A stretch of 64,000 nucleotides of DNA from an uncultured Spirochaetaceae bacterium (lineage in GTDB: Bacteria > Spirochaetota > Spirochaetia > Treponematales > Treponemataceae). Made by a program: the position numbers and the translations under genes. Positions 42,393 through 50,939 of the stretch are shown piece by piece; the first letter of the stretch is position 1, and every line of letters begins with the position of its first letter. Below the pieces are notes generated by a model. The model had not been told where the DNA came from, did not search any database, and was given only the letters and a program-made list of their open reading frames with translations. Location: assembly GCA_902799665.1 (NCBI GenBank), contig CADCBK010000024.1, positions 1 through 64,000 on the forward strand, read 5' to 3'.

Positions 42393-42716
42393 CTAAAAAA
42401 CGCGGCTCAAAAGCATGAACAAAATCGTGCCGCCAAATATGCTTATCATGGAATTTCGCCTCCACAAGTGAAGGCCGACTGTGGCGGCTATGGCGATGAA
42501 TTGCGGGGCCCCCCAGGGCTTTGCGGCGTAGTCGATGTCCTTTAGGCAGTAGACTATGAGCGTGGCGATTATCAGGGGCGGAAGGCATTTTTCGACAAAC
42601 TTTAGGGCGGCCGGCGGCTCCCGCTTGGAAAAAATAAAGAAGGGGGCGCCCCGGTAGAAGAACAAGAGCGCGGTTGTGAGGACGATTGTAAGGGCTACGA
42701 CAAGATTGTAGTTCAT
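42393..42716 (-). CDS. azlD: AzlD-type branched-chain amino acid exporter small subunit
   Basis: A 107-residue protein with four hydrophobic helices, starting MNYNLVVALTIVLTTALLFFYR, the AzlD pattern. With AzlC it forms an exporter of branched-chain amino acids. Its ATG overlaps the azlC stop (ATGA). Confidence 0.85.
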   Translation of the reverse strand: MNYNLVVALTIVLTTALLFFYRGAPFFIFSKREPPAALKFVEKCLPPLIIATLIVYCLKDIDYAAKPWGAPQFIAIAATVGLHLWRRNSMISIFGGTILFMLLSRVF

Positions 42717-43495
42717 TTTTCGCCCCCTTGGCCCGACGCGCTTTGGGGCTTTCCGCCGTTTTCCGCCAGAGCCTCCGCTTGGGAGCCGCCGGCTGCAGTC
42801 TTGGGCTTGGAAAGGTTTTTGGCCAAGGCCAGCGCGGTGATTCCGACCGAAAGAGAAAGCAAGAGCATGTTGCCTTGCGGTAGGATTCCGACGCGCTCCA
42901 AGACGGCCGCGGCCACGGACGAGGCGATTCCAATCGCGGGCGGCAAAAAGTCCTTGCTGGCCAGTATTTGTTCCGTCAAAATCACGCAAAAGAGCGCGGT
43001 AAGGGCAAAGTCTACGCCCTCAAACGAAAAGTTAATCAGGCTTCCGGCCACCGCGCCGATTGTTCCGCCCAAAGTCCAGTAAAAAAGGTCCATCGCGGCG
43101 ATCGCGGAAAAAAAAGGCCCTGGCTTTTGGCCGGCCGGAGCGTCGACCGAGCAAAGGACCGCGTATGTTTCGTCGGTCAAGGCGTAAATCAAAAAGGCCT
43201 TCCATTTTCCGACGCCCTTGAATTTTGTCAAAAGCGACAGTCCGTAAAAAACGTGGCGGATTCCGACCAAGACTTGGACAAGCATTATTTGCGCCAAGCC
43301 CGCGCCAGCCGCGAACATTCCGATCGCGATGTACTGGCCCGTTCCCGTGTACATCGTGACGCTCATAAGAGGGGCTAGCCACCAGGGGTAGCCCGCGCGC
43401 GCGACCATAAGTCCAAAGGGAATGCCGATGGAAACGTAGCCAAAGAATATGGGCGAGGTGATTTTCAATATTTTAGCGAAGTCTGACTTTTCCAT
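42713..43495 (-). CDS. azlC: AzlC-type branched-chain amino acid exporter large subunit
   Basis: A 260-residue inner-membrane protein with an AzlC pattern: GIPFGLMVARAGYPWWLAPLMSVTMYTGTGQYIAIG near the N-terminus and GIRHVFYGLSLLTKF near residue 80, seven to eight helices. The last 35 residues are a hydrophilic Gly/Ala/Gln-rich tail that is not part of the core family. It begins ten bases after the galT stop, so galT-azlC-azlD is likely one transcript despite unrelated roles. Confidence 0.88.
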   Translation of the reverse strand: MEKSDFAKILKITSPIFFGYVSIGIPFGLMVARAGYPWWLAPLMSVTMYTGTGQYIAIGMFAAGAGLAQIMLVQVLVGIRHVFYGLSLLTKFKGVGKWKAFLIYALTDETYAVLCSVDAPAGQKPGPFFSAIAAMDLFYWTLGGTIGAVAGSLINFSFEGVDFALTALFCVILTEQILASKDFLPPAIGIASSVAAAVLERVGILPQGNMLLLSLSVGITALALAKNLSKPKTAAGGSQAEALAENGGKPQSASGQGGEK

Positions 43496-43505
43496 TTCGC
43501 GCTTC

Positions 43506-45056
43506 TTACTTCTTTTTGTTCACGGCCTGGACAAAGCGCAAGAAGGCTTCTTTTCCGGCCTTGTCGCGCTTGTAGACTCCCGCGTGCTCCAAGACTTTGG
43601 AAAAGACGATTCCGATTTCCTTGCGAAGAATTTTGTCGGCGTTGTCCTTGGTGAACTTGTACTTGCGCTTTAGTTCTTCCGCCCAAGGCGCGTGCTTGGC
43701 CAAAAGGTCGTCCGCCGAAATGTCCGTTCCTGCAACAAGAGCGCCGCTAAGCGCGGCCATTTCCTTTTTTAGGCGCGACGGCAAAACCGCCAAGCCCATG
43801 ACTTCTATAAGGCCGATGTTCTCCTTTTTGATGTGGTGGAGCTCGGCGTGCGGATGGTAGACTCCAAGCGGATGTTCGGCTGTCGTGATGTTGTTTCGCA
43901 AAACCAAGTCAAGCTCGTAAAGCCCGCCGCGGCGGCGCGCGATGGGCGTGATTGTGTTGTGCGGAACGCCGTCAGTCTTTGCAAAGATAAAGGCCGCCTT
44001 GTCGGAGTAGCCCCTCCAGGCTTTGAGAATCTTTTCGGCCAAGCCGGCGAGCGGCTCTTTTTTTGCGCAGTCCAAGCGGATGACGCTCATCGGCCATTTT
44101 ACGATTCCGGCCTTGACACTGGGAAAGCCCGAGAATTTTATGGGCGTTTCAACCGGAGCCTTTGCCATCGCGAATTCGTAGTTTCCGCCCTGAAAGTGGT
44201 CGTGCGTCAATATCGAGCCGCCTACAATCGGAAGGTCTGCGTTGCTTCCCAAAGTGTAATGCGGGAACTGGGTCACAAAGTCCAAGAGGCGCTCGAAAGT
44301 CGCGCGGCAAATTTTCATCGGAACGTGCTTTTGGTTTAGGACGATGCAGTGCTCGTTGTAGTAAACGTAGGGCGAGTATTGCAAGGCCCATTTTTCGCCG
44401 TTAAGGGTCAGCGGAATGATTCTGTGGTTTTGCCGCGCCGGGTGGTTTAGGCGGCCCGCGTAGCCTTCGTTTTGCGGGCAAAGCAGGCACTTGGGGTAGC
44501 CCGACTGCTTGGCCAGCTTGGCCGCCGCGATGGCCTTGGGGTCTTTTTCGGGCTTAGAAAGGTTTATCGTGATGTCAAGCGCGCCGTAGGGCGTTGCCGC
44601 CTTCCACTTTAAGTCCTTGGAAACGCGGTAGCGGCGGATGTAGTCTGTGTCCTGAGAGAATTTGTAAAACCAGTCCGTGGCCTTTTGCGGGGCAAAGTCC
44701 GAGCGCAGCGTCTCAAAAATTTCTATGACGTCCGACGGCGGCGGAACCAAGAGGCCCATGATTTTTGTGTCGAACAAATCGCGCGAGGCCGTTCCTGTGT
44801 CGTCGAAAAGATTGTTGGCCGCCGCCCAGTCCAAAAGTTCCTTTAGAATGTTTTCCAAGTCAGAGACGCGGACCGCGGGCAGCTTTTCGCCGCCGTTTTT
44901 GTCTTGCGAGCCGTTTGAGCTTTCCGAGTCCTCAAAGCCGTCCAAGCGGAACAATTCCAAGAGGCGGTTTTGCGTGTATGTGATGTCTTCCTTTGCGATG
45001 AGGCCCGTCTTAAGGGCGTAGGAAACGAGACGCTTGATGTTTTGGAAAATTGTCAT
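43506..45056 (-). CDS. galT: Galactose-1-phosphate uridylyltransferase, class II
   Basis: A 516-residue Leloir-pathway enzyme exchanging UMP between UDP-glucose and galactose-1-phosphate. It is the bacterial class II form (about 500 residues, unlike the 350-residue class I). Motifs: CLLCPQNEGYAGRLNHPARQNHR near 240, YYNEHCIVLNQKHVPM near 290, VGGSILTHDHFQGGNYEFAM near 335. The start at 45056 is supported by a promoter ending seven bases before it; a longer upstream open frame has no start signal. No galK or galE is adjacent. Confidence 0.9.
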   Translation of the reverse strand: MTIFQNIKRLVSYALKTGLIAKEDITYTQNRLLELFRLDGFEDSESSNGSQDKNGGEKLPAVRVSDLENILKELLDWAAANNLFDDTGTASRDLFDTKIMGLLVPPPSDVIEIFETLRSDFAPQKATDWFYKFSQDTDYIRRYRVSKDLKWKAATPYGALDITINLSKPEKDPKAIAAAKLAKQSGYPKCLLCPQNEGYAGRLNHPARQNHRIIPLTLNGEKWALQYSPYVYYNEHCIVLNQKHVPMKICRATFERLLDFVTQFPHYTLGSNADLPIVGGSILTHDHFQGGNYEFAMAKAPVETPIKFSGFPSVKAGIVKWPMSVIRLDCAKKEPLAGLAEKILKAWRGYSDKAAFIFAKTDGVPHNTITPIARRRGGLYELDLVLRNNITTAEHPLGVYHPHAELHHIKKENIGLIEVMGLAVLPSRLKKEMAALSGALVAGTDISADDLLAKHAPWAEELKRKYKFTKDNADKILRKEIGIVFSKVLEHAGVYKRDKAGKEAFLRFVQAVNKKK

Positions 45057-45063
45057 GGCTTGA

Positions 45064-45092
45064 ATATTATCGCGCGCGCGAGATTTTTTCAA
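45064..45092 (-). promoter_or_regulatory. Sigma70-type promoter of galT, leaderless architecture
   Basis: Minus strand TTGAAA (45092-45087), 17 bases, TAATAT (45069-45064), seven bases to the ATG. Confidence 0.65.
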
Positions 45093-45127
45093 GGTCACTT
45101 CCGCTAGCAAAATCGCGCGAAGCGCAG

Positions 45128-45133
45128 TATAAT
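45128..45133 (+). promoter_or_regulatory. -10 box of the transglutaminase-like/TPR gene, leaderless spacing
   Basis: TATAAT ends seven bases before the ATG at 45141; no good -35 is seen at 17 bases (TAGCAA). An ATG at 45132 lies inside the -10 box and is not credible as the start. Confidence 0.45.
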
Positions 45134-45140
45134 GGCCAGC

Positions 45141-46418
45141 ATGAAAAAGCTTTTTCTTTGTTCGGCGCTTTGCTTTTTTGCCGCCGCTTTTTTTTCCGCG
45201 CAAGCCTTTGAGGTCTGCCTGGAGCCGGATCCCCGCTTGGACCAAAGCGTTTTTTCTTTGGCGGAAATTCCAGCCGAGCCTTTCATTCGGGCGGCCCTTT
45301 TGACAAGCGGAGCGGATTCCGAGACCGCGGACAAATTCGCCGCGCGCTTGGAAAATCTATGGCAGGAACTTTCTTCCGATATGGGCGAAAGCGAAAGCGT
45401 TGAGGAAAGGGCCGATAAAATCTTGACGTTCATTTACGAAAAGCTTCTTTCCAAATACGACTTTTACCAAACCCGCGTCGACCTTGCGATGGAAAGCGGC
45501 GTCTACAACTGCGTCTCTTCCGCGATAATTTTCATGTACTTTTGCAAAAAGGCGGAAATCCCGGTTGTCGCCTTCGAATGCGTCCGCCACGCCCTTTGCG
45601 CCGTTTTCCAAGACGGCAAGGCTGTCGACGTTGAGACGACAAACCCTTACGGCGTGAACCCCGGAAAAAAGCGCGGCCAAAACCTTTCAAACGGAAGGAC
45701 TCAGTACATAACCGTTCCCGCAAAGGATTACTCGGGCCGTCATCAAGTCGACGACCGCCGCGTTGTGGCGATGGTTTACTGCAACCGCATTTCGCAGCTG
45801 CAAAAGAAAAAGCAAGACGCGCAAACAGTGGGCCTTGCCGTCGACGCATACGAAGTCCAAGGCCATTCCGCTGTTTCAAGGAGCGAGCTTGACATTTGCG
45901 TCGGAAACGCTTCCAACATCCTCACTAAGGCGGAGCGGGAAGGCGAGGCCATCGCCTTCCTAAAAAAGGCGGAGGAAACTTTCGGCCCTTCGCAAAACTG
46001 GACAAAGAGAATCGCGACAAACTACTACAACTTAACCTTGGGCAAAATAAAAAAGGACCCGCTTGGCGAAGGCCTTTCGTCCCTGGAGGAAAACAAGGAA
46101 AGCCTTTCCAAAAAAGACTTTGACGACCTTAAGGAATACGCCTACTTGACGGCGGCCCAGGCGGCGGCCAACAAGCGCGACTGGAGGGGGGCCATAAAAA
46201 CCGCGCTCTCCGGCCTTGCGGAGCTTCCTCAAAGCAAGCGCCTTGCGGCCAATAAAAGCGTCTACGAGCAAAACGCCGCGATTGACTTTCACAACGAGGC
46301 CGCCGACTTGTTCAATTCCGGCGACAAGGCCGCCGCCCTTCAAAAAATCAAGCAAGGCCTTGAAGAGCTTCCCGGCAACAAAATCCTCTTGAACGATTTG
46401 AGCAAAATGCCCAGATAA
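45141..46418 (+). CDS. Secreted transglutaminase-like/TPR protein
   Basis: A 425-residue exported protein. A signal peptide (KKLFLCSALCFFAAAFFSAQA) leads into a ~200-residue domain with a transglutaminase-like triad: Cys in SGVYNCVSSAIIFMYF near 120, His in VRHALCAVF near 145, and Asp in KAVDVETTNP near 158. The C-terminal half is helical with TPR-like repeats, the last around SGDKAAALQKIKQGLEELPGN. A peptidase or cross-linking role in the envelope is possible; it is not proven. Monocistronic, divergent from galT across about 80 bases. Confidence 0.75.
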   Translation: MKKLFLCSALCFFAAAFFSAQAFEVCLEPDPRLDQSVFSLAEIPAEPFIRAALLTSGADSETADKFAARLENLWQELSSDMGESESVEERADKILTFIYEKLLSKYDFYQTRVDLAMESGVYNCVSSAIIFMYFCKKAEIPVVAFECVRHALCAVFQDGKAVDVETTNPYGVNPGKKRGQNLSNGRTQYITVPAKDYSGRHQVDDRRVVAMVYCNRISQLQKKKQDAQTVGLAVDAYEVQGHSAVSRSELDICVGNASNILTKAEREGEAIAFLKKAEETFGPSQNWTKRIATNYYNLTLGKIKKDPLGEGLSSLEENKESLSKKDFDDLKEYAYLTAAQAAANKRDWRGAIKTALSGLAELPQSKRLAANKSVYEQNAAIDFHNEAADLFNSGDKAAALQKIKQGLEELPGNKILLNDLSKMPR

Positions 46419-46421
46419 ACT

Positions 46422-46450
46422 TTGACAAAAGGCTCCGTTTGCTTTATAAT
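46422..46450 (+). promoter_or_regulatory. Consensus sigma70 promoter of the LacI-GGDEF gene
   Basis: TTGACA, 17 bases, TATAAT: a perfect match to both hexamers with optimal spacing. The -10 box ends seven bases before the ATG at 46458, so the transcript should start at or within a base of the start codon. Confidence 0.8.
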
Positions 46451-46457
46451 TAAGCGA

Positions 46458-48377
46458 ATGAAAAGCGAAAAAGCCAGAATCGGACTTTTGATAAACGACA
46501 CTAACTCTGATTACGTCAAGCAGCTTCTTGACGGGGCCTATTCTTGCTGCGCTGAAATGGGAATTTCGCTTTTTGTTTTCAATATCGGCGAGCTAAATTT
46601 TTCATACCATCCCTTTGACTACCAGCACAGGGTTTTGACGCAGTTTTGCGTCAAGGAAAACATTGACGGCCTTATAGTTTGTTCGGCGGTTTTGGCCTCG
46701 CACAGCGACAAGGCTTGGTTTGAGAATTTCTTGAAGGGCTTTGGCAGCCTTCCGATTGTCTGCATAGGCTCAAAAGTTCCTGGCCGCCCCTGCATTCTTT
46801 GCGACTCCAAGCCGGGCATTCAAGCCGTTTTGGAGGATTTGGTTGACAGGCAGGGGCTAAAGCGCGTTTGCGTGTTGGGAAAAATTCCAGGCTCCCGCGA
46901 CGCGCAGGAAAGAACCGAAGCGATTGTTTCCTTCCTAAAAAAGAGGGGAATCCGCTTTGACGACCGGTATGTCATAGAGGGAAACTTCACCTACGAGAGG
47001 GCCTTGGCCGGCCTTAGAGACTATTGGGAGCAAAACGGAAGCCTTGAATTTGACGCCATAATCGCGCTCAACGACGACATGGCCTTCGCCGCCTTGGATT
47101 TTTGCAAAAGCCATAAAATAAAGGTTCCCGAGGAAATGCGCGTCGTGGGCTTTGACGATGTTCCGCGCTCAAGGTTTTCGACTCCGCCATTGGCCACCGT
47201 TACTCAAGACCTTTGCGGACAGGGCAGAACCGCTGTGACCGCCTTGCTTGGAATGCTGGAAAAAAAGCGGGTTCCCGGCGAAGTGTTCGTTAAATCCGCG
47301 CCTGTCTTTAGGGAGTCCGGATCGGGCTTTAAATCGGTGGAAGCGATTCAAGCGCAGGACCGCGGCTCGGCCACCGAATGGCTTGAAAAAAAGAACCAGT
47401 TTTACATTTTAAACGACTTTTTGATTTCGGGCCAAACGCGGCTGAATTTGCCGAAAATGCGAAAGTATTTTATGGAAAACATAGAGCGCTTTGACGTAAG
47501 CGCCGCGGCCCTGTGCCTTTACGACCGCCCCTTCCATATTACCGAAAAGTCGGAAGACATTACTTTGCCCGAAAAGGCTTTTGTATACAGTTCCTACGAC
47601 AAGAAAAAGAATTACGCGCAAAACTTGAACACAGAGCCCGTCGCCTTCAATCCCAGGGAGACTATGCTTCCTCCCGGCCTTTTGGATTTTTCAAGCGGCA
47701 AATACTTCATATCGATTCTCTCAAAATGCGAAAACCAGTACGGCTACATGATTTTTAGAAGCGGAGACTGCGAGCCTTTGATTTATTCGATGATGTCGGT
47801 CAATTTCGCCCGCCTTGTAAGCGAGGCTTGGGAAGCGACAAAATCCGAAAAAGCCGCCAAAGCCCAGCAGGAGAGGGCCGCCCGATTGAACTTGATTTCA
47901 AAGACCGACGAGTTGACCGGCCTTTTGAACCGCCGCGGCTTCATGGAGTTGGGCCAGCAGACGATTGACATCGCCATGGTCTTGCGGCAGGACGGCATGG
48001 TGATTTTTGGCGACATGGACGGCTTGAAATTCATAAACGACAATTATGGCCACGACGCGGGCGACAGGGCGATTAAGGCCGAAGCCGAAATATTGAAGAA
48101 AAATTTCCGCGCGTCAGACATTGTCGGCCGCCTTGGCGGAGACGAGTTTGTCATTGTCGCTGCGGGCTTGAACGAGCCGCGCCTTTCTGAAATACGGGAG
48201 AACATCGAGGCGGCTTGCAGGGCTTGGAACATCGTTCACAACGAAGGCTTTGAGCTTTCGATAAGCTTGGGCTGCGCTCGCTTTGGAAAGAACGGAAAAA
48301 GCCTTGAAGACATAATGCGCGAGGCGGATTCCTTGCTTTACGAAGAGAAACGGAAAAAGAAGAACAGCCGCCGCTAA
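46458..48377 (+). CDS. LacI-type sensor domain fused to diguanylate cyclase (GGDEF)
   Basis: A 639-residue cytoplasmic protein. Residues 1-290 form a periplasmic-binding-protein-like domain as in LacI-family regulators (IGLLINDTNSDYV at the start, VVGFDDVPRSRFSTPPLATV near 235), with no helix-turn-helix. A ~170-residue middle region and a coiled segment (KAAKAQQERAARL) follow. The GGDEF domain (about 475-635) has an intact RLGGDEF and an RxxD inhibitory site (RASD) five residues before it. It likely makes c-di-GMP in response to a small molecule such as a sugar. There is no membrane segment. The upstream in-frame TTG lies within the -35 box and is discarded. Confidence 0.88.
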   Translation: MKSEKARIGLLINDTNSDYVKQLLDGAYSCCAEMGISLFVFNIGELNFSYHPFDYQHRVLTQFCVKENIDGLIVCSAVLASHSDKAWFENFLKGFGSLPIVCIGSKVPGRPCILCDSKPGIQAVLEDLVDRQGLKRVCVLGKIPGSRDAQERTEAIVSFLKKRGIRFDDRYVIEGNFTYERALAGLRDYWEQNGSLEFDAIIALNDDMAFAALDFCKSHKIKVPEEMRVVGFDDVPRSRFSTPPLATVTQDLCGQGRTAVTALLGMLEKKRVPGEVFVKSAPVFRESGSGFKSVEAIQAQDRGSATEWLEKKNQFYILNDFLISGQTRLNLPKMRKYFMENIERFDVSAAALCLYDRPFHITEKSEDITLPEKAFVYSSYDKKKNYAQNLNTEPVAFNPRETMLPPGLLDFSSGKYFISILSKCENQYGYMIFRSGDCEPLIYSMMSVNFARLVSEAWEATKSEKAAKAQQERAARLNLISKTDELTGLLNRRGFMELGQQTIDIAMVLRQDGMVIFGDMDGLKFINDNYGHDAGDRAIKAEAEILKKNFRASDIVGRLGGDEFVIVAAGLNEPRLSEIRENIEAACRAWNIVHNEGFELSISLGCARFGKNGKSLEDIMREADSLLYEEKRKKKNSRR

Positions 48378-48697
48378 AGGCCGCTTTTTTCGGCCGCTTG
48401 CCCGCTTGATTCCTTGTCCAGAATTTTCTTAAACGCGCTGTTTTCTTTTTGCAGCTCCCGCGAGCCGCGAGTTATCTTGCAAAGGGACATGTTGAATTTT
48501 TTCGCTATTTCGCGCTGGGGCGTTCCCTTGTAAAGCTCCTTTACGCTAAGCCAGCGCTTTGAAAAGTCCGCGCGCTCGGCCGGCGTGCAAAGGCATGACA
48601 AAAATTCCCGCGCCTCGCTTTCATTCGCGCAGTTTGAGAGTATTTCGCATATTTCGTTAAAGCTTTCGGCTACGGCCTCGCCATCTGTTTCTGTCAT
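48374..48697 (-). CDS. TrpR-family (YerC-like) helix-turn-helix regulator
   Basis: A 107-residue small all-helical protein of the TrpR/YerC superfamily: EAREFLSCLCTPAERADFSKRWLSVKELYKGTPQREIAKKFNMSLCKITRGSREL contains the typical LxxLLTPxE and helix-turn-helix. TrpR senses tryptophan; the effector here is unknown. The start at 48697 is set by its promoter; ATGs further upstream lie within the -10 region. Its gene overlaps the 3' end of the GGDEF gene by four bases and is divergent from the gene at 48793. Confidence 0.78.
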   Translation of the reverse strand: MTETDGEAVAESFNEICEILSNCANESEAREFLSCLCTPAERADFSKRWLSVKELYKGTPQREIAKKFNMSLCKITRGSRELQKENSAFKKILDKESSGQAAEKSGL

Positions 48698-48704
48698 TAG
48701 TAAC

Positions 48705-48733
48705 ATAATAGCGCGTCCGGCTTTTTTTGTCAA
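48705..48733 (-). promoter_or_regulatory. Sigma70-type promoter of the TrpR-like gene, leaderless architecture
   Basis: Minus strand TTGACA (48733-48728), 17 bases, TATTAT (48710-48705), seven bases to ATG 48697. It lies 25 bases from the divergent promoter at 48758, so one regulator could control both. Confidence 0.7.
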
Positions 48734-48757
48734 ATTGGACAAGATTCCGCCCCTACA

Positions 48758-48786
48758 TTGATTAAATTTAAGAAATGCGCTATTAT
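48758..48786 (+). promoter_or_regulatory. Sigma70-type promoter of the gene at 48793, leaderless architecture
   Basis: TTGATT (48758-48763), 17 bases, TATTAT (48781-48786), six bases to the ATG at 48793. Confidence 0.65.
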
Positions 48787-48792
48787 TAAAGT

Positions 48793-49860
48793 ATGGTGGA
48801 AGGTGAATTTGAGAGCGTTGACATAAGCGCTTTTTTTGGAGAGCGGGAAGTTCCCGAAAAAGACGACGGAATCATTGTCTTTACCAAAAAACAGCAGGAC
48901 ATGTTTGACGCGGTCTTGCCGCATTTGCGCGACGCCAATCCCGACCGATTTGAAACTTTTTTGATTCGCATTGACGACTTGAACAACCTTGCCAAAAGCA
49001 TCGCGCGCTTTCCGTCGCTTTTGGAGCGCCACCGTTTGGCCGGAGGCGAGCGCACTCCCACGTCATTGATTGATTCCCTTGTGGAGCACCAGGACGAAGG
49101 CGACGCGCTCTTGCAGCTGCCGTCAAAGGCTTCGTTGGGGCGCGGCTTTTTAATCGCGAAAATCCACACGTTCTCCTCGCTTTCAAAAATCGCGAAAAGC
49201 ATTGGCGAGGACGAAAAGAAAGTCGCCGACTTAAAGAACGAAGCCGTAACGATGATGTTCTCGCTTTTGGCCGAGGACGTTTACCTTAACTGCATTCGCG
49301 ACAAGAGCGTCGACTTGGACTTGCGCCGCGAAATGGCAATGTCTCTTCTTTTGCTTTGGGAGCACCGCAACGACGAGGCCATTGAGCAAATCGCGCCTGT
49401 TTTGCAAAGCATTTGGACCGCCCGCCGAAAGCTGGCTCCCGCCTTTGGCACGATGATGGGAACCAGCGAGCTTATATTGATTTCCATGCAAATGGACGAA
49501 ATGTGGACCACCTTCATCAAGGAACGCTTGAGCGACCCTATGGTAAGCCAGGCGATGGAGGAATTTTTGTTCGGCATTTCGTTTGAGCAAATCGCCGCCT
49601 TGCGCGAGATTTTGAAAGGGCAGGGAATCAAGGCCATCGGCCGCGACGAAGTCTCAAAGTATTTGGGCGTGCACGTAAAGACTGACGCCGGCTTGGACTA
49701 CCGCGACTTTTATTCGATGTACACCCTGCGCCGTGACAACGCCCGCGCCCGCGCAAGGCTAAAAGTGCCCGGCCCGCAAAAAACGCTTGAAGACTACTTC
49801 ATTCAATTCGTGATGCATTTCAACAAGGAGAAGCAAAAAAATGACAGCTTCGCAAAGTAA
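48793..49860 (+). CDS. Conserved-looking cytoplasmic protein of unknown function
   Basis: A 355-residue, mostly helical soluble protein that I do not recognise. It has no signal peptide, no membrane helix, and no nucleotide-binding or metal motif by eye. It is rich in charged residues and has long amphipathic helices (LRREMAMSLLLLWEHRNDEAIEQI). Its start is fixed by the promoter six bases upstream. It overlaps the XRE-cupin gene by 20 bases, so it heads a three-gene unit with two regulators (XRE-cupin, ArgR). That hints at a regulatory or metabolic link which cannot be named from sequence. Confidence 0.75.
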   Translation: MVEGEFESVDISAFFGEREVPEKDDGIIVFTKKQQDMFDAVLPHLRDANPDRFETFLIRIDDLNNLAKSIARFPSLLERHRLAGGERTPTSLIDSLVEHQDEGDALLQLPSKASLGRGFLIAKIHTFSSLSKIAKSIGEDEKKVADLKNEAVTMMFSLLAEDVYLNCIRDKSVDLDLRREMAMSLLLLWEHRNDEAIEQIAPVLQSIWTARRKLAPAFGTMMGTSELILISMQMDEMWTTFIKERLSDPMVSQAMEEFLFGISFEQIAALREILKGQGIKAIGRDEVSKYLGVHVKTDAGLDYRDFYSMYTLRRDNARARARLKVPGPQKTLEDYFIQFVMHFNKEKQKNDSFAK

Positions 49861-50437
49861 AAAGGCGCCCTATCATTTTGGCGAAAAGCTTAAGTTGGTT
49901 CGCGAACGCAAGGGCTACACGCTGAAGGTTGTCGCCCAGCGCGCTGGCGTCAGCGAAAGCCTTGTCTCGCAAATCGAAAGAAACCGAGTGAGCCCGGCCA
50001 TAGACACTCTTCTGTCCTTGGCGGAAGTGCTGGACATTAATTTGGAATTTTTGTTCGAGGAATACAGAAAAAAGCATCCGGTTGAAATAATACACGCGGA
50101 CGAAAGGCGCAGCGTTGACGAAGACGGCGTTCGCTACGAGGAAACCGCCCGCCCCAACAGCGACGACGGCAGCCACACTATGGAGTCTTACTTGATAACG
50201 GTTCCGCCGCATTCGCAAACCCACAAGGGCTCTTACGGCCACATCGGCCGCGAAACCGGCTTTGTCCTAAGCGGGCAAGGCGAGCTTCACTACGAAAAGA
50301 ACGTGTATCCTATAAAGGCGGGCGACGGCATTTCCTTTAGCGCGGGCGCTCCGCATGTTTTGGTCAACAACGGGGACGAGGACTTGAAGGCGATTTGGAC
50401 CGTGACTCCGAGCCAAAGATTCAACAAGCAGGACTAA
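49841..50437 (+). CDS. XRE-family regulator with C-terminal cupin domain
   Basis: A 198-residue DNA-binding regulator: an XRE helix-turn-helix (about 12-68; LKLVRERKGYTLKVVAQRAGVSESLVSQIERNR) joined to a cupin_2 sensor (about 115-190; PPHSQTHKGSYGHIGRETGFVLSGQGELHYE). Such proteins (PuuR/SinR-cupin type) often control amino acid, polyamine or sugar genes. AAGGAG precedes the ATG inside the upstream gene; argR follows after three bases. Confidence 0.9.
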   Translation: MTASQSKKAPYHFGEKLKLVRERKGYTLKVVAQRAGVSESLVSQIERNRVSPAIDTLLSLAEVLDINLEFLFEEYRKKHPVEIIHADERRSVDEDGVRYEETARPNSDDGSHTMESYLITVPPHSQTHKGSYGHIGRETGFVLSGQGELHYEKNVYPIKAGDGISFSAGAPHVLVNNGDEDLKAIWTVTPSQRFNKQD

Positions 50438-50440
50438 AAG

Positions 50441-50911
50441 ATGAAAGAAAGAAGCGGCCGCCTTAAGGCGATAAGAAAACTGATTAAAGCCAACAAAATA
50501 GAAAGCCAGGAAAAGCTCCTTACGCTTTTGACCGAAGAGGGCTTTGAAGTGACGCAGGCGACGCTTTCGCGCGACTTAAAGCTTTTAAAGGTCGGAAAAA
50601 TCGCCGACGGCCGCGACGGCTATGTCTACACGCTTCCCACGGAGGAGGAGCGGCAGGAAAGCGACCGCCTCTTCGCGCAGGATTTTTTGCGCGGCTACAT
50701 CAGCATAGAATATTCGGGCAACATCGTTGTCATAAAAACTTTTCCGGGGCACGCAAGCCCGGTTTGCAACGCGCTTGACTGCATGAATTTTGACGAAATT
50801 TTGGGAACGGTGGCTGGCGAAAACTGCCTTTTTGCCTGCCTGCGCCAGGGCGTAAGCGGAGAAGACTTCCTTAAAAAACTAAAGGAAAAAATCCCGGAAA
50901 TTGAGGCATGA
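50441..50911 (+). CDS. argR: Arginine repressor ArgR
   Basis: A 156-residue ArgR. The N-terminal winged helix has LKAIRKLIKANKIESQEKLLTLLTEEGFEVTQATLSRDLKLLKV; the C-terminal hexamerisation/arginine-binding domain has VVIKTFPGHASPVCNALD and EILGTVAGENCLFACL. Length and domain order are normal. It is the last gene of a three-gene unit; a GACGCGCGTC palindrome sits between its stop and the convergent HD-GYP gene. Confidence 0.92.
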   Translation: MKERSGRLKAIRKLIKANKIESQEKLLTLLTEEGFEVTQATLSRDLKLLKVGKIADGRDGYVYTLPTEEERQESDRLFAQDFLRGYISIEYSGNIVVIKTFPGHASPVCNALDCMNFDEILGTVAGENCLFACLRQGVSGEDFLKKLKEKIPEIEA

Positions 50912-50939
50912 CAGTCCGCGCGGGGATATGACGCGCGTC

